From a virus: a stretch of DNA of 60,533 bases. Each line of letters starts with the position of its first letter. The stretch's first letter is position 1. Under the pieces are notes generated by a model, which saw only the letters and a list, made by a program, of their open reading frames with translations, made no database searches and was not told the origin of the DNA. This document shows, one piece after another, positions 23,136 through 32,551 of this stretch. Where the stretch lies: the IMG/VR virus record IMGVR_UViG_3300021959_009735, positions 1 through 60,533 of that record. The stretch is one strand, 5' to 3'. Both the position numbers and the translations under genes were made by a program.

Positions 23136-23387
23136 TTAAGCTGTAAATTCCTGTGTGCTAGGTTCTTGAATCTCTCGTGGAAGAAATTCTTTATTAACGT
23201 GATTGCACTTCAGGCAGGCAAAGACTGGAATTGGAATGTAGGATGGCATTCCGGTTCCGGTTACGAAGCCGGATGCTTTACGGATGTAGATTCCCTGCTG
23301 GAAATATTGATGTCCGCATTCATCGCATGTAGTCTCATCTGTCTGATCCAGGCTGATGTTGACTTGTGGTTGTTTATTAAATTCCAT
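23136..23387 (-). CDS. Zinc-knuckle protein, 83 aa
   Basis: TTCDECGHQYF (residues about 20-30) and FACLKCNHVNKEF (about 56-68) form a four-Cys zinc ribbon. Proteins of this build occur in T4-like marine phages but have no known function. Its start overlaps the stop of the preceding histone-like gene by one base. The C-terminus is short and acidic. Confidence 0.7.
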   Translation of the reverse strand: MEFNKQPQVNISLDQTDETTCDECGHQYFQQGIYIRKASGFVTGTGMPSYIPIPVFACLKCNHVNKEFLPREIQEPSTQEFTA

Positions 23388-23815
23388 TATGCATCTTTTT
23401 TAGATGGTCTCTTAGTTGTCTTTCGAGGTGTTGGTTTAGCCTTTGGCTTGGCAGCTGTCTTACGACGAGGTGTCTTTTTGACATCCTCTTTAGCGGACGC
23501 TTTTTTAGCTGCTGCTTTGTCGGCGGCTGTTACATGGCTTTTTTCGCCATCTGGGTCGGCTTTTTTAGCTGCTGGTTTACGTCCACGTCGTGGTTTGCCT
23601 GCTGCTGCATCTGCTACATCACCGACCTGCTTGGCAACCGTTTTAGTAGCTTTCACTACATCGGTTGCCTCCTCCTTAACACGACGAACACGTTTATCAA
23701 CAACATCCGGAATGTTATTGCCATCTTCGTCGGCAAGCTTACCTTTCTTGATAAGTACTCGGCCAACAACATATGCAACTGCAACAAGGGCTAGTAGAAT
23801 TAAAACTAGTTTCAT
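23387..23815 (-). CDS. Membrane-anchored, lysine/alanine-rich histone H1-like protein
   Basis: Residues 1-21 are a hydrophobic anchor or signal (MKLVLILLALVAVAYVVGRV), followed by an acidic DEDGNNIPDVVD loop that resembles a calcium-binding EF-hand or thrombospondin-3 motif. The rest (about residues 55-142) is a string of Lys-Ala-Pro-Thr segments (PRRGRKPAAKK, AADKAAAKKASAK) of histone H1 composition. It could tether DNA, or a polyanion, to the membrane, or act as a condensing protein. No homologue was checked. Confidence 0.6.
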   Translation of the reverse strand: MKLVLILLALVAVAYVVGRVLIKKGKLADEDGNNIPDVVDKRVRRVKEEATDVVKATKTVAKQVGDVADAAAGKPRRGRKPAAKKADPDGEKSHVTAADKAAAKKASAKEDVKKTPRRKTAAKPKAKPTPRKTTKRPSKKDA

Positions 23816-23842
23816 TGTACAATTGTGTTTAGTTTATATAGA

Positions 23843-23850
23843 ATAAATAT
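23843..23850 (-). promoter_or_regulatory. ATATTTAT promoter-like element
   Basis: A partial match (ATATTTAT, lacking the leading C) lies 27 bases before the start of the histone-like gene, followed by TCTATATAAAC. Confidence 0.3.
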
Positions 23851-23855
23851 AACCT

Positions 23856-24059
23856 TTAATACTTTACTCTACGAGAGTATCTCTTCGAGTTTGCTTTACG
23901 ACGCTTACGTTCTAAGCGGCGCTTAACGGAAGGTTTGGTGAACTCTTGCTTACTTTTGTATAAGTCAAGAATACCTGACTCGCGTACTTTGCGGCGAAAT
24001 CGTCCTAATGCTTTAAGGATGTTCTCCTTCTTACCAATCTTTACCCCAATTCCATTCAT
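23856..24059 (-). CDS. rpsU: Ribosomal protein bS21 homologue
   Basis: The 67 residues match bS21: VKIGKKENILKALGRFRRKV, then a DLYKSKQEFTKPSVKRRLER stretch and a basic tail (RKRRKANSKRYSRRVKY). bS21 sits in the small-subunit platform near the anti-Shine-Dalgarno sequence and affects initiation. A few large phages are known to encode it, presumably to bias host ribosomes toward phage messages. Its length is the host type. It starts with an AT-rich leader (the ATG follows ATAAATTTATAT). Confidence 0.9.
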   Translation of the reverse strand: MNGIGVKIGKKENILKALGRFRRKVRESGILDLYKSKQEFTKPSVKRRLERKRRKANSKRYSRRVKY

Positions 24060-24065
24060 ATAAAT

Positions 24066-24530
24066 TTATTTTGTGGTGTTCCACATCTCCAAGTTGTCGC
24101 GATATTTCACGCATGTTTCATAAAATTCTCTCGCCCCGCCTTCAAAGCCATCCGCCATCACCTTGTCTACCAGAGTATTGCCGAAGGCCATCCGCATACC
24201 GCTATCCAGCATCTCCATACGAGTAATCTCATAATTCATATGAGCCTCGCGGAGTTTTTTGATACGTTTGCTATAGACCCACTCGCGATCTCTTCGGAAG
24301 TTTCTAACGGTTTCAAACGAGGATCGGGGGTTTTTATCCATGTAATCTTCTACATCCTGCTCTAACATCTCGTATTCTTCTCCAATCATATTTTTCCATG
24401 GAGAGATATCGAAATTATCATGTTCGATCATTTGCAGGATAAGAGGACGGCTGTCGCCTTTTTTGGGACGAGTAAGAGGTTGTTTAGTTTTCTTCCCTCT
24501 CTGCCAATATGTAAACGGACTAAAACCCAT
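24066..24530 (-). CDS. Hypothetical protein, 154 aa
   Basis: A mainly helical, charged protein with a basic N-terminus (WQRGKKTKQPLTRPKKGDSR) that may contact nucleic acid or another protein, and helices with alternating Met/Arg/Glu. No motif was recognised. It sits between a GNAT-like gene and bS21, with 6-20 base gaps, suggesting one transcript. Confidence 0.6.
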   Translation of the reverse strand: MGFSPFTYWQRGKKTKQPLTRPKKGDSRPLILQMIEHDNFDISPWKNMIGEEYEMLEQDVEDYMDKNPRSSFETVRNFRRDREWVYSKRIKKLREAHMNYEITRMEMLDSGMRMAFGNTLVDKVMADGFEGGAREFYETCVKYRDNLEMWNTTK

Positions 24531-24548
24531 AACTACAATATAACCTTT

Positions 24549-25001
24549 TTAGTTGATGTTTCCAACTACTCCGTCAAGCTTTTTACCGTAGAGAGTATTC
24601 TCAAATTTGTTATACCCTTCGGTATAGACATGAACAGAGGATGCTGCCGGGTGATTGTAGTCTTCGATGACTGCCCTTAGGAGGGCTTCATCATCATTAC
24701 GGCGCCCGGTCTTGCCAAGAAAAACATCGTACATGTAGTTTTGGTAGAACCAAACATGTCCAAGTGGTTTATCTCCTTCTTTGAAGAGGTAGGCCACACA
24801 TCCGTCTTTAATTCTCTCTTGAGCTTCAAGTAGCGTAAAAGAGTGTACCTGCCGTGTTTTATTCTCTAGATCGACAGAGTCCGCAAATGCTCGCATATTT
24901 GCCTCAAAGTTCTTCTCATTCACGTAAGTAAACGAGAGGTTGGGGCGGACTTTAGGAGTTTTAGTAAAACCTTTTTTGATAGTATAACGTGTGTCTTTCA
25001 T
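24549..25001 (-). CDS. GNAT-like acetyltransferase fold protein (uncertain)
   Basis: The order of segments (NMRAFADSVDL, QERIKDGCVAYLFKEGDKPL then GHVWFYQNYM) resembles the beta-bulge region of GNAT N-acetyltransferases, but the canonical acetyl-CoA loop Q/RxxGxG/A is not clear. The last third (DDEALLRAVIEDYNHPAASS) could be the family's C-terminal helices. At 150 residues the size fits. I would treat this as a structural guess; a hypothetical protein is the safer label. Confidence 0.4.
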   Translation of the reverse strand: MKDTRYTIKKGFTKTPKVRPNLSFTYVNEKNFEANMRAFADSVDLENKTRQVHSFTLLEAQERIKDGCVAYLFKEGDKPLGHVWFYQNYMYDVFLGKTGRRNDDEALLRAVIEDYNHPAASSVHVYTEGYNKFENTLYGKKLDGVVGNIN

Positions 25002-25024
25002 TTAGACCACCTTAGAAGGCGTTA

Positions 25025-25207
25025 TTATTTTTGTGTTTTTTCTTTCGTGTGTACTTCGTCTTGTCCGAATGACGTTTTGAAATCATCTTTCGGCCAATCT
25101 GGTAGGCTAGTTCTCGTTCTTTGTAGCCCTCCGGTAGCGGGTTCTTTTTGTTTGGCTGGCTCATTCCAACTCTCCTCGAAGTAAATGAAGTCGTTGCTGT
25201 AACTCAT
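25025..25207 (-). CDS. Hypothetical protein, 60 aa
   Basis: A short, polar peptide starting MSYSNDFIYFEESWNEPAKQ, rich in Lys/Glu/Thr with no clear fold. A TATATTTATA element abuts the start codon, consistent with its own promoter and perhaps a leaderless message. Its function is unknown. Confidence 0.5.
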   Translation of the reverse strand: MSYSNDFIYFEESWNEPAKQKEPATGGLQRTRTSLPDWPKDDFKTSFGQDEVHTKEKTQK

Positions 25208-25209
25208 AT

Positions 25210-25220
25210 TATAAATATAG
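25210..25220 (-). promoter_or_regulatory. CTATATTTATA promoter-like element
   Basis: CTATATTTATA is the recurrent element with a two-base insertion (AT). It ends only 2 bases from the ATG at 25207, which would leave a leaderless or near-leaderless mRNA if it acts as a -10. Confidence 0.4.
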
Positions 25221-25267
25221 AACCTACTAGTCTAAAAGGCAACTGTTTGTAAAAATTCGCGCGTGGC

Positions 25268-25506
25268 TTATAGAAAGACGAGCCCCACATCTGCGCCCAC
25301 TACTATGCAGCCTAGATTATAAGCTGGCACGTAATAGGCATATCCGTACGGGTCGAGTACTTCCTCAAAGATTTTCTTTTGCAGCTCTGGTGAGTTTCCT
25401 GTTATGATCTTACCAGAGAAGAGCGGTATTCTGTAAGAATTGTAAAGCCAATCTTCTACAGCCTTAATGGCTTCTTCGTGGGTTAAGCCATGCAGATCAA
25501 TTTCCA

Positions 25507-25507
<1 letters not shown>
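25268..25507 (-). CDS. Small Smr-domain protein
   Basis: The 79-residue protein matches an Smr (small MutS-related) domain. LDLHGL-type start EIDLHGLTHEEAIKAVEDWL is the family's N-terminal motif, and KIITGNSPELQKKIFEEVL is its second conserved helix-strand. The usual TGxG motif is present only as TGNS. Smr domains nick branched DNA or bind RNA. It starts 1 base before the GroEL stop and is likely co-transcribed. Confidence 0.75.
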
Positions 25508-27435
<1,928 letters not shown>

Positions 27436-27439
<4 letters not shown>

Positions 27440-27615
27440 GATTCTGTTTCAAGAATGAGTGCTGCGATAAAATAGAATATGGTTGTAAAGGGGTTAGCGC
27501 AAATCAGGGCTACTGTTGCCAGTCTAATTACGGTAGGGTCTATGTCAACATACTCTGCTATTCCTTTGCAGACACCTAAAATCTTTCCAGTACGACTTCG
27601 ATAGATCCTTCTCAT
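27436..27615 (-). CDS. PspC-domain small membrane protein, 59 aa
   Basis: This gene is easily missed. Starting at ATG 27615 (which overlaps the TGA of the 92-residue gene above), the product MRRIYRSRTGKILGVCKGIA, then EYVDIDPTVIRL, is a PspC domain: a basic start, the GVCxGIAEYxxxDPT signature and a membrane helix. Its TGA overlaps the ATG of groES. PspC partners respond to envelope stress. Position between a DUF-type gene and groES suggests that stress control and chaperoning are one unit. Confidence 0.85.
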
Positions 27616-27890
27616 AAACTTACGGCGTTAGTAATCTCTGATTTAATGTTATCGTATGTTTCGATATACTCTTTGAGCGATACTGTCTCGTTGCTCTTCT
27701 CGAGCATAAGCAATTCTGCTACTCTAGCTACAGCGTTTGAAAATGAACCGTAGTATCCTTTGCCGAGAGTGCTACCCTCTTTCATGATAGTATACTGCTT
27801 ATCGTCTTGAGTAAGGTAGTACGGAGCAAGGAACTCTTCTCGGATGATAACCCGAGTCTTAGTTTCACCTTTCTTACGTCCACGTGCCAT
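27612..27890 (-). CDS. Hypothetical phage protein, 92 aa
   Basis: A basic start (MARGRKKGETKTRVIIREEF) is followed by beta strands and two C-terminal helices (SFSNAVARVAELLML). The YYLTQDDKQYTIMKEG segment resembles small uncharacterised proteins seen in other phages. No function is known. Its stop overlaps the start of the PspC-like gene, and an upstream GAGG may be its ribosome-binding site. Confidence 0.7.
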   Translation of the reverse strand: MARGRKKGETKTRVIIREEFLAPYYLTQDDKQYTIMKEGSTLGKGYYGSFSNAVARVAELLMLEKSNETVSLKEYIETYDNIKSEITNAVSL

Positions 27891-27947
27891 ATAAAAAACC
27901 TCTTTTGTTTGTATATCTAAAGATACGAAATATTATCAAGAAAGCAA

Positions 27948-27960
27948 ACCTTAGGGCAAG
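27948..27960. repeat. Left arm of a 13-bp inverted repeat flanking hsp20
   Basis: The plus-strand ACCTTAGGGCAAG here is the exact reverse complement of bases 28440-28452. The two arms lie on either side of the Hsp20 gene, 479 bases apart. They are too far apart for a simple hairpin terminator, and could be paired binding sites for a regulator or a remnant of an insertion. Confidence 0.75.
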
Positions 27961-27966
27961 ATTTTT

Positions 27967-28386
27967 TTACTTGATTTTAAGTGCTCTAGGCTTGGACTCT
28001 TCAGCGAATGGAATATCAATCAACAAGAGGCCATTATTAAATTTAGCATCTGCTTTCGATAGATCAAAGCGTGAGGAGAATCTGTAACCTAAGTTAAAAG
28101 ATCGACGGGAGATACCGTGAGCATGGTAGGTACGATCTCCAGTATCCTGGTCGTTAGCTTTTTCGTGTTTAATCCGAATGGATGAGTATTCGATCAGAAC
28201 TTCGATATCTTTCTTATCGATACCGGTACAGGCTACCTCGATGTGGATTCCATCGGGGTCTTCGTAGATGTCTACGGGATGTGAGATTTTCGTTTCTGCT
28301 GCGGGAGCGAAGGCTCCAGCGCTTTCGAAAAAGTTTCTTACGAGAATATCGAACGGAGTACGTTCGTGAAATCTTAATGCAGTCAT
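27967..28386 (-). CDS. Small heat shock protein, Hsp20/IbpA family
   Basis: The 139 residues contain an alpha-crystallin domain: HPVDIYEDPDGIHIEVACTG, then DKKDIEVLIEYSSIRIKHEK, followed by HAHGISRRSFNLGY and the LLLIDIPF strand. The C-terminal I-x-I/V type tail is seen as ALKIK. It would hold unfolded proteins for GroESL encoded 0.5 kb downstream. Large marine T4-like phages often carry an hsp20. A perfect 13-bp inverted repeat flanks the gene. Confidence 0.92.
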   Translation of the reverse strand: MTALRFHERTPFDILVRNFFESAGAFAPAAETKISHPVDIYEDPDGIHIEVACTGIDKKDIEVLIEYSSIRIKHEKANDQDTGDRTYHAHGISRRSFNLGYRFSSRFDLSKADAKFNNGLLLIDIPFAEESKPRALKIK

Positions 28387-28439
28387 GTCATTAATGGTTG
28401 CGGTACCCTGAGGTTACCTGGTTAATAAGTATATAACTA

Positions 28440-28452
28440 CTTGCCCTAAGGT
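28440..28452. repeat. Right arm of a 13-bp inverted repeat flanking hsp20
   Basis: CTTGCCCTAAGGT, complementary to the arm at 27948-27960. It lies 54 bases upstream of the Hsp20 start, between a promoter-like TATATTTATA (28466-28473) and the start codon, where an operator would be expected. Confidence 0.75.
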
Positions 28453-28465
28453 CGTTTCTTGAGTA

Positions 28466-28473
28466 TATAAATA
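28466..28473 (-). promoter_or_regulatory. TATTTATA promoter-like element for hsp20
   Basis: TATATTTATATAC on the coding strand, about 80 bases before the Hsp20 ATG and just upstream of the right arm of the inverted repeat. The leading C of the consensus is replaced by A. Confidence 0.4.
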
Positions 28474-28482
28474 TACGAACGT

Positions 28483-29148
28483 TTAAGAAAAGATCCAACC
28501 CTTTGAGTTGGCATGGTCGCAGTATATTCCTTTAACCTGGATCTCATCTTCAAACATGTAGATTCTTTTTAGATCTGTTCTTGTATGTATCCATTCCGAT
28601 ATTGCTCTAGGTCCGAATGGTTCGTACGGAATAGTAAGATCGGTAGACTTGAGAAGAGATCTTGCTTTTGCAAATTCGATTAGATCGAAAAAATGTCCTG
28701 GGTTCGAAAACAAAAGACAGTCGTCATTCATTCTCAAATTTACTTGTTTCTGACGAGGAAGTGTACGAACCGGAATAAAAATTTCAGGATATGGTTCATG
28801 TATTCTTTTTTCCGGCGGTATCGATCTACGGTAAGCTAACTTAACTTTCATGAGATCGTCTAATCCACGTCCCCGACTCCATGAAATATCTAAATCTACA
28901 TACCATCCACCTTGATCTGCTAAAATCAGATACTTAGCAAAATTATATTTGTTAATGAAAGAGTTAAGTGAGTTAAAATACTCTAACTCTTTATGTTTCT
29001 TTAGAAGACGGTCTACATCTTTCTCGGCCCACAAAATAGTAGTCCAGGTAGGATGCCTAGTAACAAAAGACTGATAGCAGTCTTGAAACGGTTTAGGAAA
29101 GCCTCCTATAGTAAGGAAATGGGCTGTACTGCTAACCTTTGGGTTCAT
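28483..29148 (-). CDS. GT32-like (OCH1-type, DXD sugar-binding) glycosyltransferase
   Basis: The N-terminus reads IGGFPKPFQDCYQSFVTRHP, the strand that begins DXD-type Gly_transf_sug proteins. A TILWAEKDVD segment follows, and ADQGGWYVDLDISW (residues about 77-90) carries the DxD metal site. The 221-residue size is short for the family but covers the catalytic core. It would add a single sugar. It is separate from the two large glycan islands and overlaps the DUF2452-like gene by 17 bases. Confidence 0.8.
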   Translation of the reverse strand: MNPKVSSTAHFLTIGGFPKPFQDCYQSFVTRHPTWTTILWAEKDVDRLLKKHKELEYFNSLNSFINKYNFAKYLILADQGGWYVDLDISWSRGRGLDDLMKVKLAYRRSIPPEKRIHEPYPEIFIPVRTLPRQKQVNLRMNDDCLLFSNPGHFFDLIEFAKARSLLKSTDLTIPYEPFGPRAISEWIHTRTDLKRIYMFEDEIQVKGIYCDHANSKGWIFS

Positions 29149-29551
29149 CCGGCTCTACCTTAATCCATTTATCTTCTGAGTCTAGTTTAAAAGCGCCGAT
29201 GAAGAATTGATTCCATTCATGCGGTGCAATCAAAGAGAGGAATAATGTTCTATTCTTTCTCTGATATAGGTAGTATGTATGTCCTTTTACGGGTATAAAT
29301 CGATAATCACTTTTATATACAAGCTTGTTCCATTCGAACTGTTCTATTAACTGACGGTACTCTTCTTTGATCTCTTCGTATTTAGTACGAAAATAATTAT
29401 TCGTCTTAACAGCCTGTTCTACTCTCCACCCTACAGTATCATCCGGCTTGATAGCCGGAGCTCCTACATTGCTTGCATACGGGAGGACACCCGGATTGTA
29501 TGCAACCATAGGATTGTCTGGGGAGCTTGTTTCTTCTTTCTTAGTGGCCAT
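29132..29551 (-). CDS. DUF2452-like protein
   Basis: The central part (NPGVLPYASNVGAPAIKPDD, a Trp-Arg-Val strand and then KTNNYFRTKYEEIKEEY) and the beta-rich ending (SLIAPHEWNQFF) match the layout I recall for DUF2452. The biological role of that family is not known to me. It overlaps both neighbours, including the DNA polymerase start by 11 bases, which suggests a role linked to replication. Confidence 0.55.
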   Translation of the reverse strand: MATKKEETSSPDNPMVAYNPGVLPYASNVGAPAIKPDDTVGWRVEQAVKTNNYFRTKYEEIKEEYRQLIEQFEWNKLVYKSDYRFIPVKGHTYYLYQRKNRTLFLSLIAPHEWNQFFIGAFKLDSEDKWIKVEPDEPKG

Positions 29552-31856
29552 CTCTAAAGTTGTTTGCGATTTCAGGCGGAGCCTTAAGCGTTACGCCCGG
29601 TAGTACGAGATTAGTTTCCATAATCTCTTGAACGATAGGAGCAAAAGCCTCGGCCTGATCTTCGGCTACGTTAATGATTAACTGGTCATGAATCTGAGCT
29701 TGAACGATAGCATCGAAGCCAAGTTCTTTAGCCTTACGATTGATTTGAACAGCTGCACGGTTAACCACAGCAGCTGCTAAGCTCTGCAATTGAAAATTAA
29801 GCGTATTATTCAGACCGTTACGATAGTCTCGGTAGACCTGCATAACTTTCTCTTTGCCATACCGGCCGGTTAGTTCTTTACGGAAACGCCAGTCCATAAT
29901 CTGATCACCGAAGTGGCCATGAATTTTACGCACCTTATCAAGATGGCGGATACGGCCAACATAGTTAGTAATGAAGCCGTTAGACTTAACCTGTTTACGG
30001 GAGTTCTCTCTCCATTCCTTTAGCTGAGGAAATCCATCGAGGTAGCCAGCAACAAGCTTCTCAGCCTCTTTGGTAGGAATACCAAGTGTCATACCGAGAG
30101 CGTAGGCTTCCATGCCGTAGGCGATACCTAGCGAGTAAGCTTTAGCTTGATTACGCTTAACCGGATCAACCTTCTTAAGGAAGTTCGGAGCACTCTTATC
30201 GGCGGATACGCCCTGAAGTTTCTCGGTCTGAATAGCTACAGTAGAATAGAAGTCGTAGCCTTTGTTGAAGATCTCCTGCAGCTTAACGTCCCCGGTGACG
30301 GAGGCAAAGCAATGCGGCTCTAGAGATTCGTAGTCAGAGTCGATAACTTTACGGCCTTTGCCTGCGATCAGGAAGGCTCGAACAAGGTTATTATACCGGA
30401 CAACGATAGGAGCATCTTCACCGTCTTCCTTCGGCTTAGGTAGCTGCTGTGCATCAGAGCCGTATCGGCCGGAGACGGTACCATTCTGCTTGAAGTAGAA
30501 GTAGTATCGGCCGTCTTCGTGACCAAAGAGGAAACGCTCTACGTAGGTAGACTTGATCTTCAGCAGCTTATTGTAGATGCGAAGGTTTTCAGCCCACTCG
30601 TACTTCTTAGAAAGCTCCTCAAGCTGATCCATATCGAACTTATCACGGCCAGTCTTAGTCTTCGTAGTAGCTTTCTCGCCCATATAGTCGAAGACAATCT
30701 CACCAAGGTGGAGCTTAGACTGAATATTAACCCAATCGCCGTCGTTAGAGTCTTTCCACATCGAGGTAGAGATGCGAAGGATCTCGTTAGCCTCTAGATG
30801 CTCAAGCTTACCATCTTGCAAGAAGCTTTTGACCGGAGAGTCTTCTAACGTTTCGATATTCTTCTGAGTAAGAGAATGCTTGCCGGTCTTTTCGCTTCGA
30901 GGTAGAGGTAGAGAGTAACGCTTTACAAGCTCTTGAGCCCAGTTACCTTTATTCGAAGGAGGAAAGTTTTTAAGAGCAGTATCTACTACCCAGGCTTCTC
31001 CTTCTTTCGTACCGATAAGAGACTTGATCACGATCTCTTTATTCTTCTCAAGATCGGCCGTAATTTCATCATACGTTTTCTGAAGCAGCTCTAGGTCAAC
31101 CTCGACGCCGTACTCTTCCATAGGCACAGTTACCTCTCGGTAGATCGGCATAACCTCTTCTTCGAAGAAAAACTCCCACAAGCCTTCTTCTTTAAGCTGC
31201 GGAAGATAGAGGTTGCAGATACGAAGGGTAAGGTCGGTATCGGCAGATGCGTACTTAGATAGGATCTCAAGATCAGCTTTGTAGATCTGAAAGTCAGTCT
31301 TAGTTACGCTGCCTCCGTTGGCTTTGATCGACTCTTTGAGTTCGATCTGCTCTTTGTTAGCAGCCTCTTCGACATCCAGCCCTAGAGCCTCCTGGTTCAT
31401 AATCGCAATCGATTTCAAACCGAAAGGAGGACCAAAGCCAAAGGCACCGTCTTCTTTTACCGTATGAACAAGCATGGCGGTATCGACCCAGAGACTCGGA
31501 AGAAGATCAACTCCGTAGAAGTTTTTCGTATACCTCGTATCAAACGAGGCATTATGCATCACAAGCCTCTTACCTTCGAGTAGGGAGATGATTTTTCTCG
31601 CAATAGTATGAGCAGGTTTACCCTCTATTGACGTCTCAAGTAGCTCTTGCTGCTCAGGGTCCCACACCATAGTCGTCATATAGAAGCCGATGCCTTCTTC
31701 GCCGGAGACGGAGAAGCCTATGATCTGACCTTTACGCATATTAAGCGAGTCAGTCTCGGTATCGTAAGCAATTATATCTGAGGAGTTGATGTGTTGAATC
31801 AGGAGGTCGACGGTCTCTTTAGAGTCGACGGTATAGTATTTCTTTTCTAGCTGCAT
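29541..31856 (-). CDS. Family A DNA polymerase with 3'-5' exonuclease
   Basis: The exonuclease domain has ExoI YDTETDSL (D32, E34), ExoII HNASFD (102-106) and ExoIII YASAD (202-206), so proofreading residues are kept. Polymerase motif A reads DSDYESLEPH (D508), and the O-helix RNQAKAYSLGIAYG has R568, K572 and Y580. The position equal to E. coli Phe762 is Leu576. Motif C is HDQ (723-725) instead of the usual HDE. The 771-residue protein has no 5'-3' exonuclease domain; that function is encoded at 57.9-58.9 kb. Confidence 0.96.
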   Translation of the reverse strand: MQLEKKYYTVDSKETVDLLIQHINSSDIIAYDTETDSLNMRKGQIIGFSVSGEEGIGFYMTTMVWDPEQQELLETSIEGKPAHTIARKIISLLEGKRLVMHNASFDTRYTKNFYGVDLLPSLWVDTAMLVHTVKEDGAFGFGPPFGLKSIAIMNQEALGLDVEEAANKEQIELKESIKANGGSVTKTDFQIYKADLEILSKYASADTDLTLRICNLYLPQLKEEGLWEFFFEEEVMPIYREVTVPMEEYGVEVDLELLQKTYDEITADLEKNKEIVIKSLIGTKEGEAWVVDTALKNFPPSNKGNWAQELVKRYSLPLPRSEKTGKHSLTQKNIETLEDSPVKSFLQDGKLEHLEANEILRISTSMWKDSNDGDWVNIQSKLHLGEIVFDYMGEKATTKTKTGRDKFDMDQLEELSKKYEWAENLRIYNKLLKIKSTYVERFLFGHEDGRYYFYFKQNGTVSGRYGSDAQQLPKPKEDGEDAPIVVRYNNLVRAFLIAGKGRKVIDSDYESLEPHCFASVTGDVKLQEIFNKGYDFYSTVAIQTEKLQGVSADKSAPNFLKKVDPVKRNQAKAYSLGIAYGMEAYALGMTLGIPTKEAEKLVAGYLDGFPQLKEWRENSRKQVKSNGFITNYVGRIRHLDKVRKIHGHFGDQIMDWRFRKELTGRYGKEKVMQVYRDYRNGLNNTLNFQLQSLAAAVVNRAAVQINRKAKELGFDAIVQAQIHDQLIINVAEDQAEAFAPIVQEIMETNLVLPGVTLKAPPEIANNFRDGH

Positions 31857-32225
31857 TTACCTGTAGTCCTTTCTAATAAAGTCTTTCTCATCGTACGATT
31901 TCAAAATATGGCACTGCTTACACACAAGCTGATAGTTAGAAGGCTGCTCACCTTCTTCCGTATGTTTAATATCGGAATTAATATGATCAACATCAAGTAG
32001 AGTTGACAACTCTTTGAGTGGTCTTTCCGGAAAATACTCTCTAGGATCATACCCACATTCCTCGCATACTAAGTCTCCAGCTACTACTTTCTCTACCTTG
32101 TAATGAAGCCAAGGACGAACTGGTGCGTTCGGACCGTAAATCTTGTACTGGGCATGTACGTCGCAGTACTTGGCGAAATGATGTTGACTGGTGATCGGAC
32201 GGTTACACCATTTAACGTGACACAT
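31857..32225 (-). CDS. HNH endonuclease
   Basis: CEECGYDPREYF supplies the first CxxC, and LLDVDHINSDIKHTEEG the catalytic DH, followed by the NYQLVCKQCHILKSY ending with the conserved N...CxxCH. All HNH residues are intact, unlike the HNH-like gene at 3.7-4.3 kb. A Cys/His-rich segment at the N-terminus (CHVKWCNRPITSQHH) may be a second zinc-binding part. It lies directly upstream of the DNA polymerase gene, a typical spot for a free-standing homing endonuclease. Confidence 0.85.
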   Translation of the reverse strand: MCHVKWCNRPITSQHHFAKYCDVHAQYKIYGPNAPVRPWLHYKVEKVVAGDLVCEECGYDPREYFPERPLKELSTLLDVDHINSDIKHTEEGEQPSNYQLVCKQCHILKSYDEKDFIRKDYR

Positions 32226-32319
32226 AACCTTCTTTCTTGATGTACTTTATAATAGCACCTAAAAGGTTACGATCAAACAAGTTAGTAGGCTTTTTAATAC
32301 CTCCATCAAAATTCTCCAT
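32212..32319 (-). CDS. Small ORF, 35 aa
   Basis: The frame (MENFDGGIKKPTNLFDRNLL, then GAIIKYIKKEGYVSR) starts 14 bases inside the end of the 81-residue gene and stops 14 bases inside the HNH gene, filling an otherwise empty 80-base gap. Overlap at both ends and codon-like composition argue for translation. The product could be a short amphipathic helix; function unknown. Confidence 0.45.
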   Translation of the reverse strand: MENFDGGIKKPTNLFDRNLLGAIIKYIKKEGYVSR

Positions 32320-32551
32320 ATAAATCCCAGATTTCTTTCTCTGGTTCAGGAGCATCCTCGAGCTTGATAACATAGAGCTTGCCTCCAAGAGGATCTAATC
32401 TATACTCTCCTTTGAATCCTGTCTTGCGTAGGTAGTTTGTCAGAGCCTGTACTAGGCCTTCTACTACTGTAGTTTTGTCGATAAACAGTCTCCAGTTATC
32501 TCCCGGAGGTACACGTTCGGCGATTTGCTCTAAGATTTCTTCTTTCATCAA
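32306..32551 (-). CDS. Hypothetical protein, 81 aa
   Basis: An alpha/beta protein with a basic-hydrophobic middle (LVQALTNYLRKTGFKGEYRL) and an acidic C-terminus. No recognised motif. The start overlaps the preceding gene by 4 bases (ATGA). Confidence 0.6.
   Translation of the reverse strand: MMKEEILEQIAERVPPGDNWRLFIDKTTVVEGLVQALTNYLRKTGFKGEYRLDPLGGKLYVIKLEDAPEPEKEIWDLYGEF

Noticed and set aside
23166-23846. 226-codon plus-strand frame opposite the zinc-knuckle and histone-like genes
   Set aside because: The repetitive Ala/Ser/Leu composition is what antisense of Lys/Ala/Pro repeats gives. The minus-strand genes have matching overlaps and starts; this frame has none.
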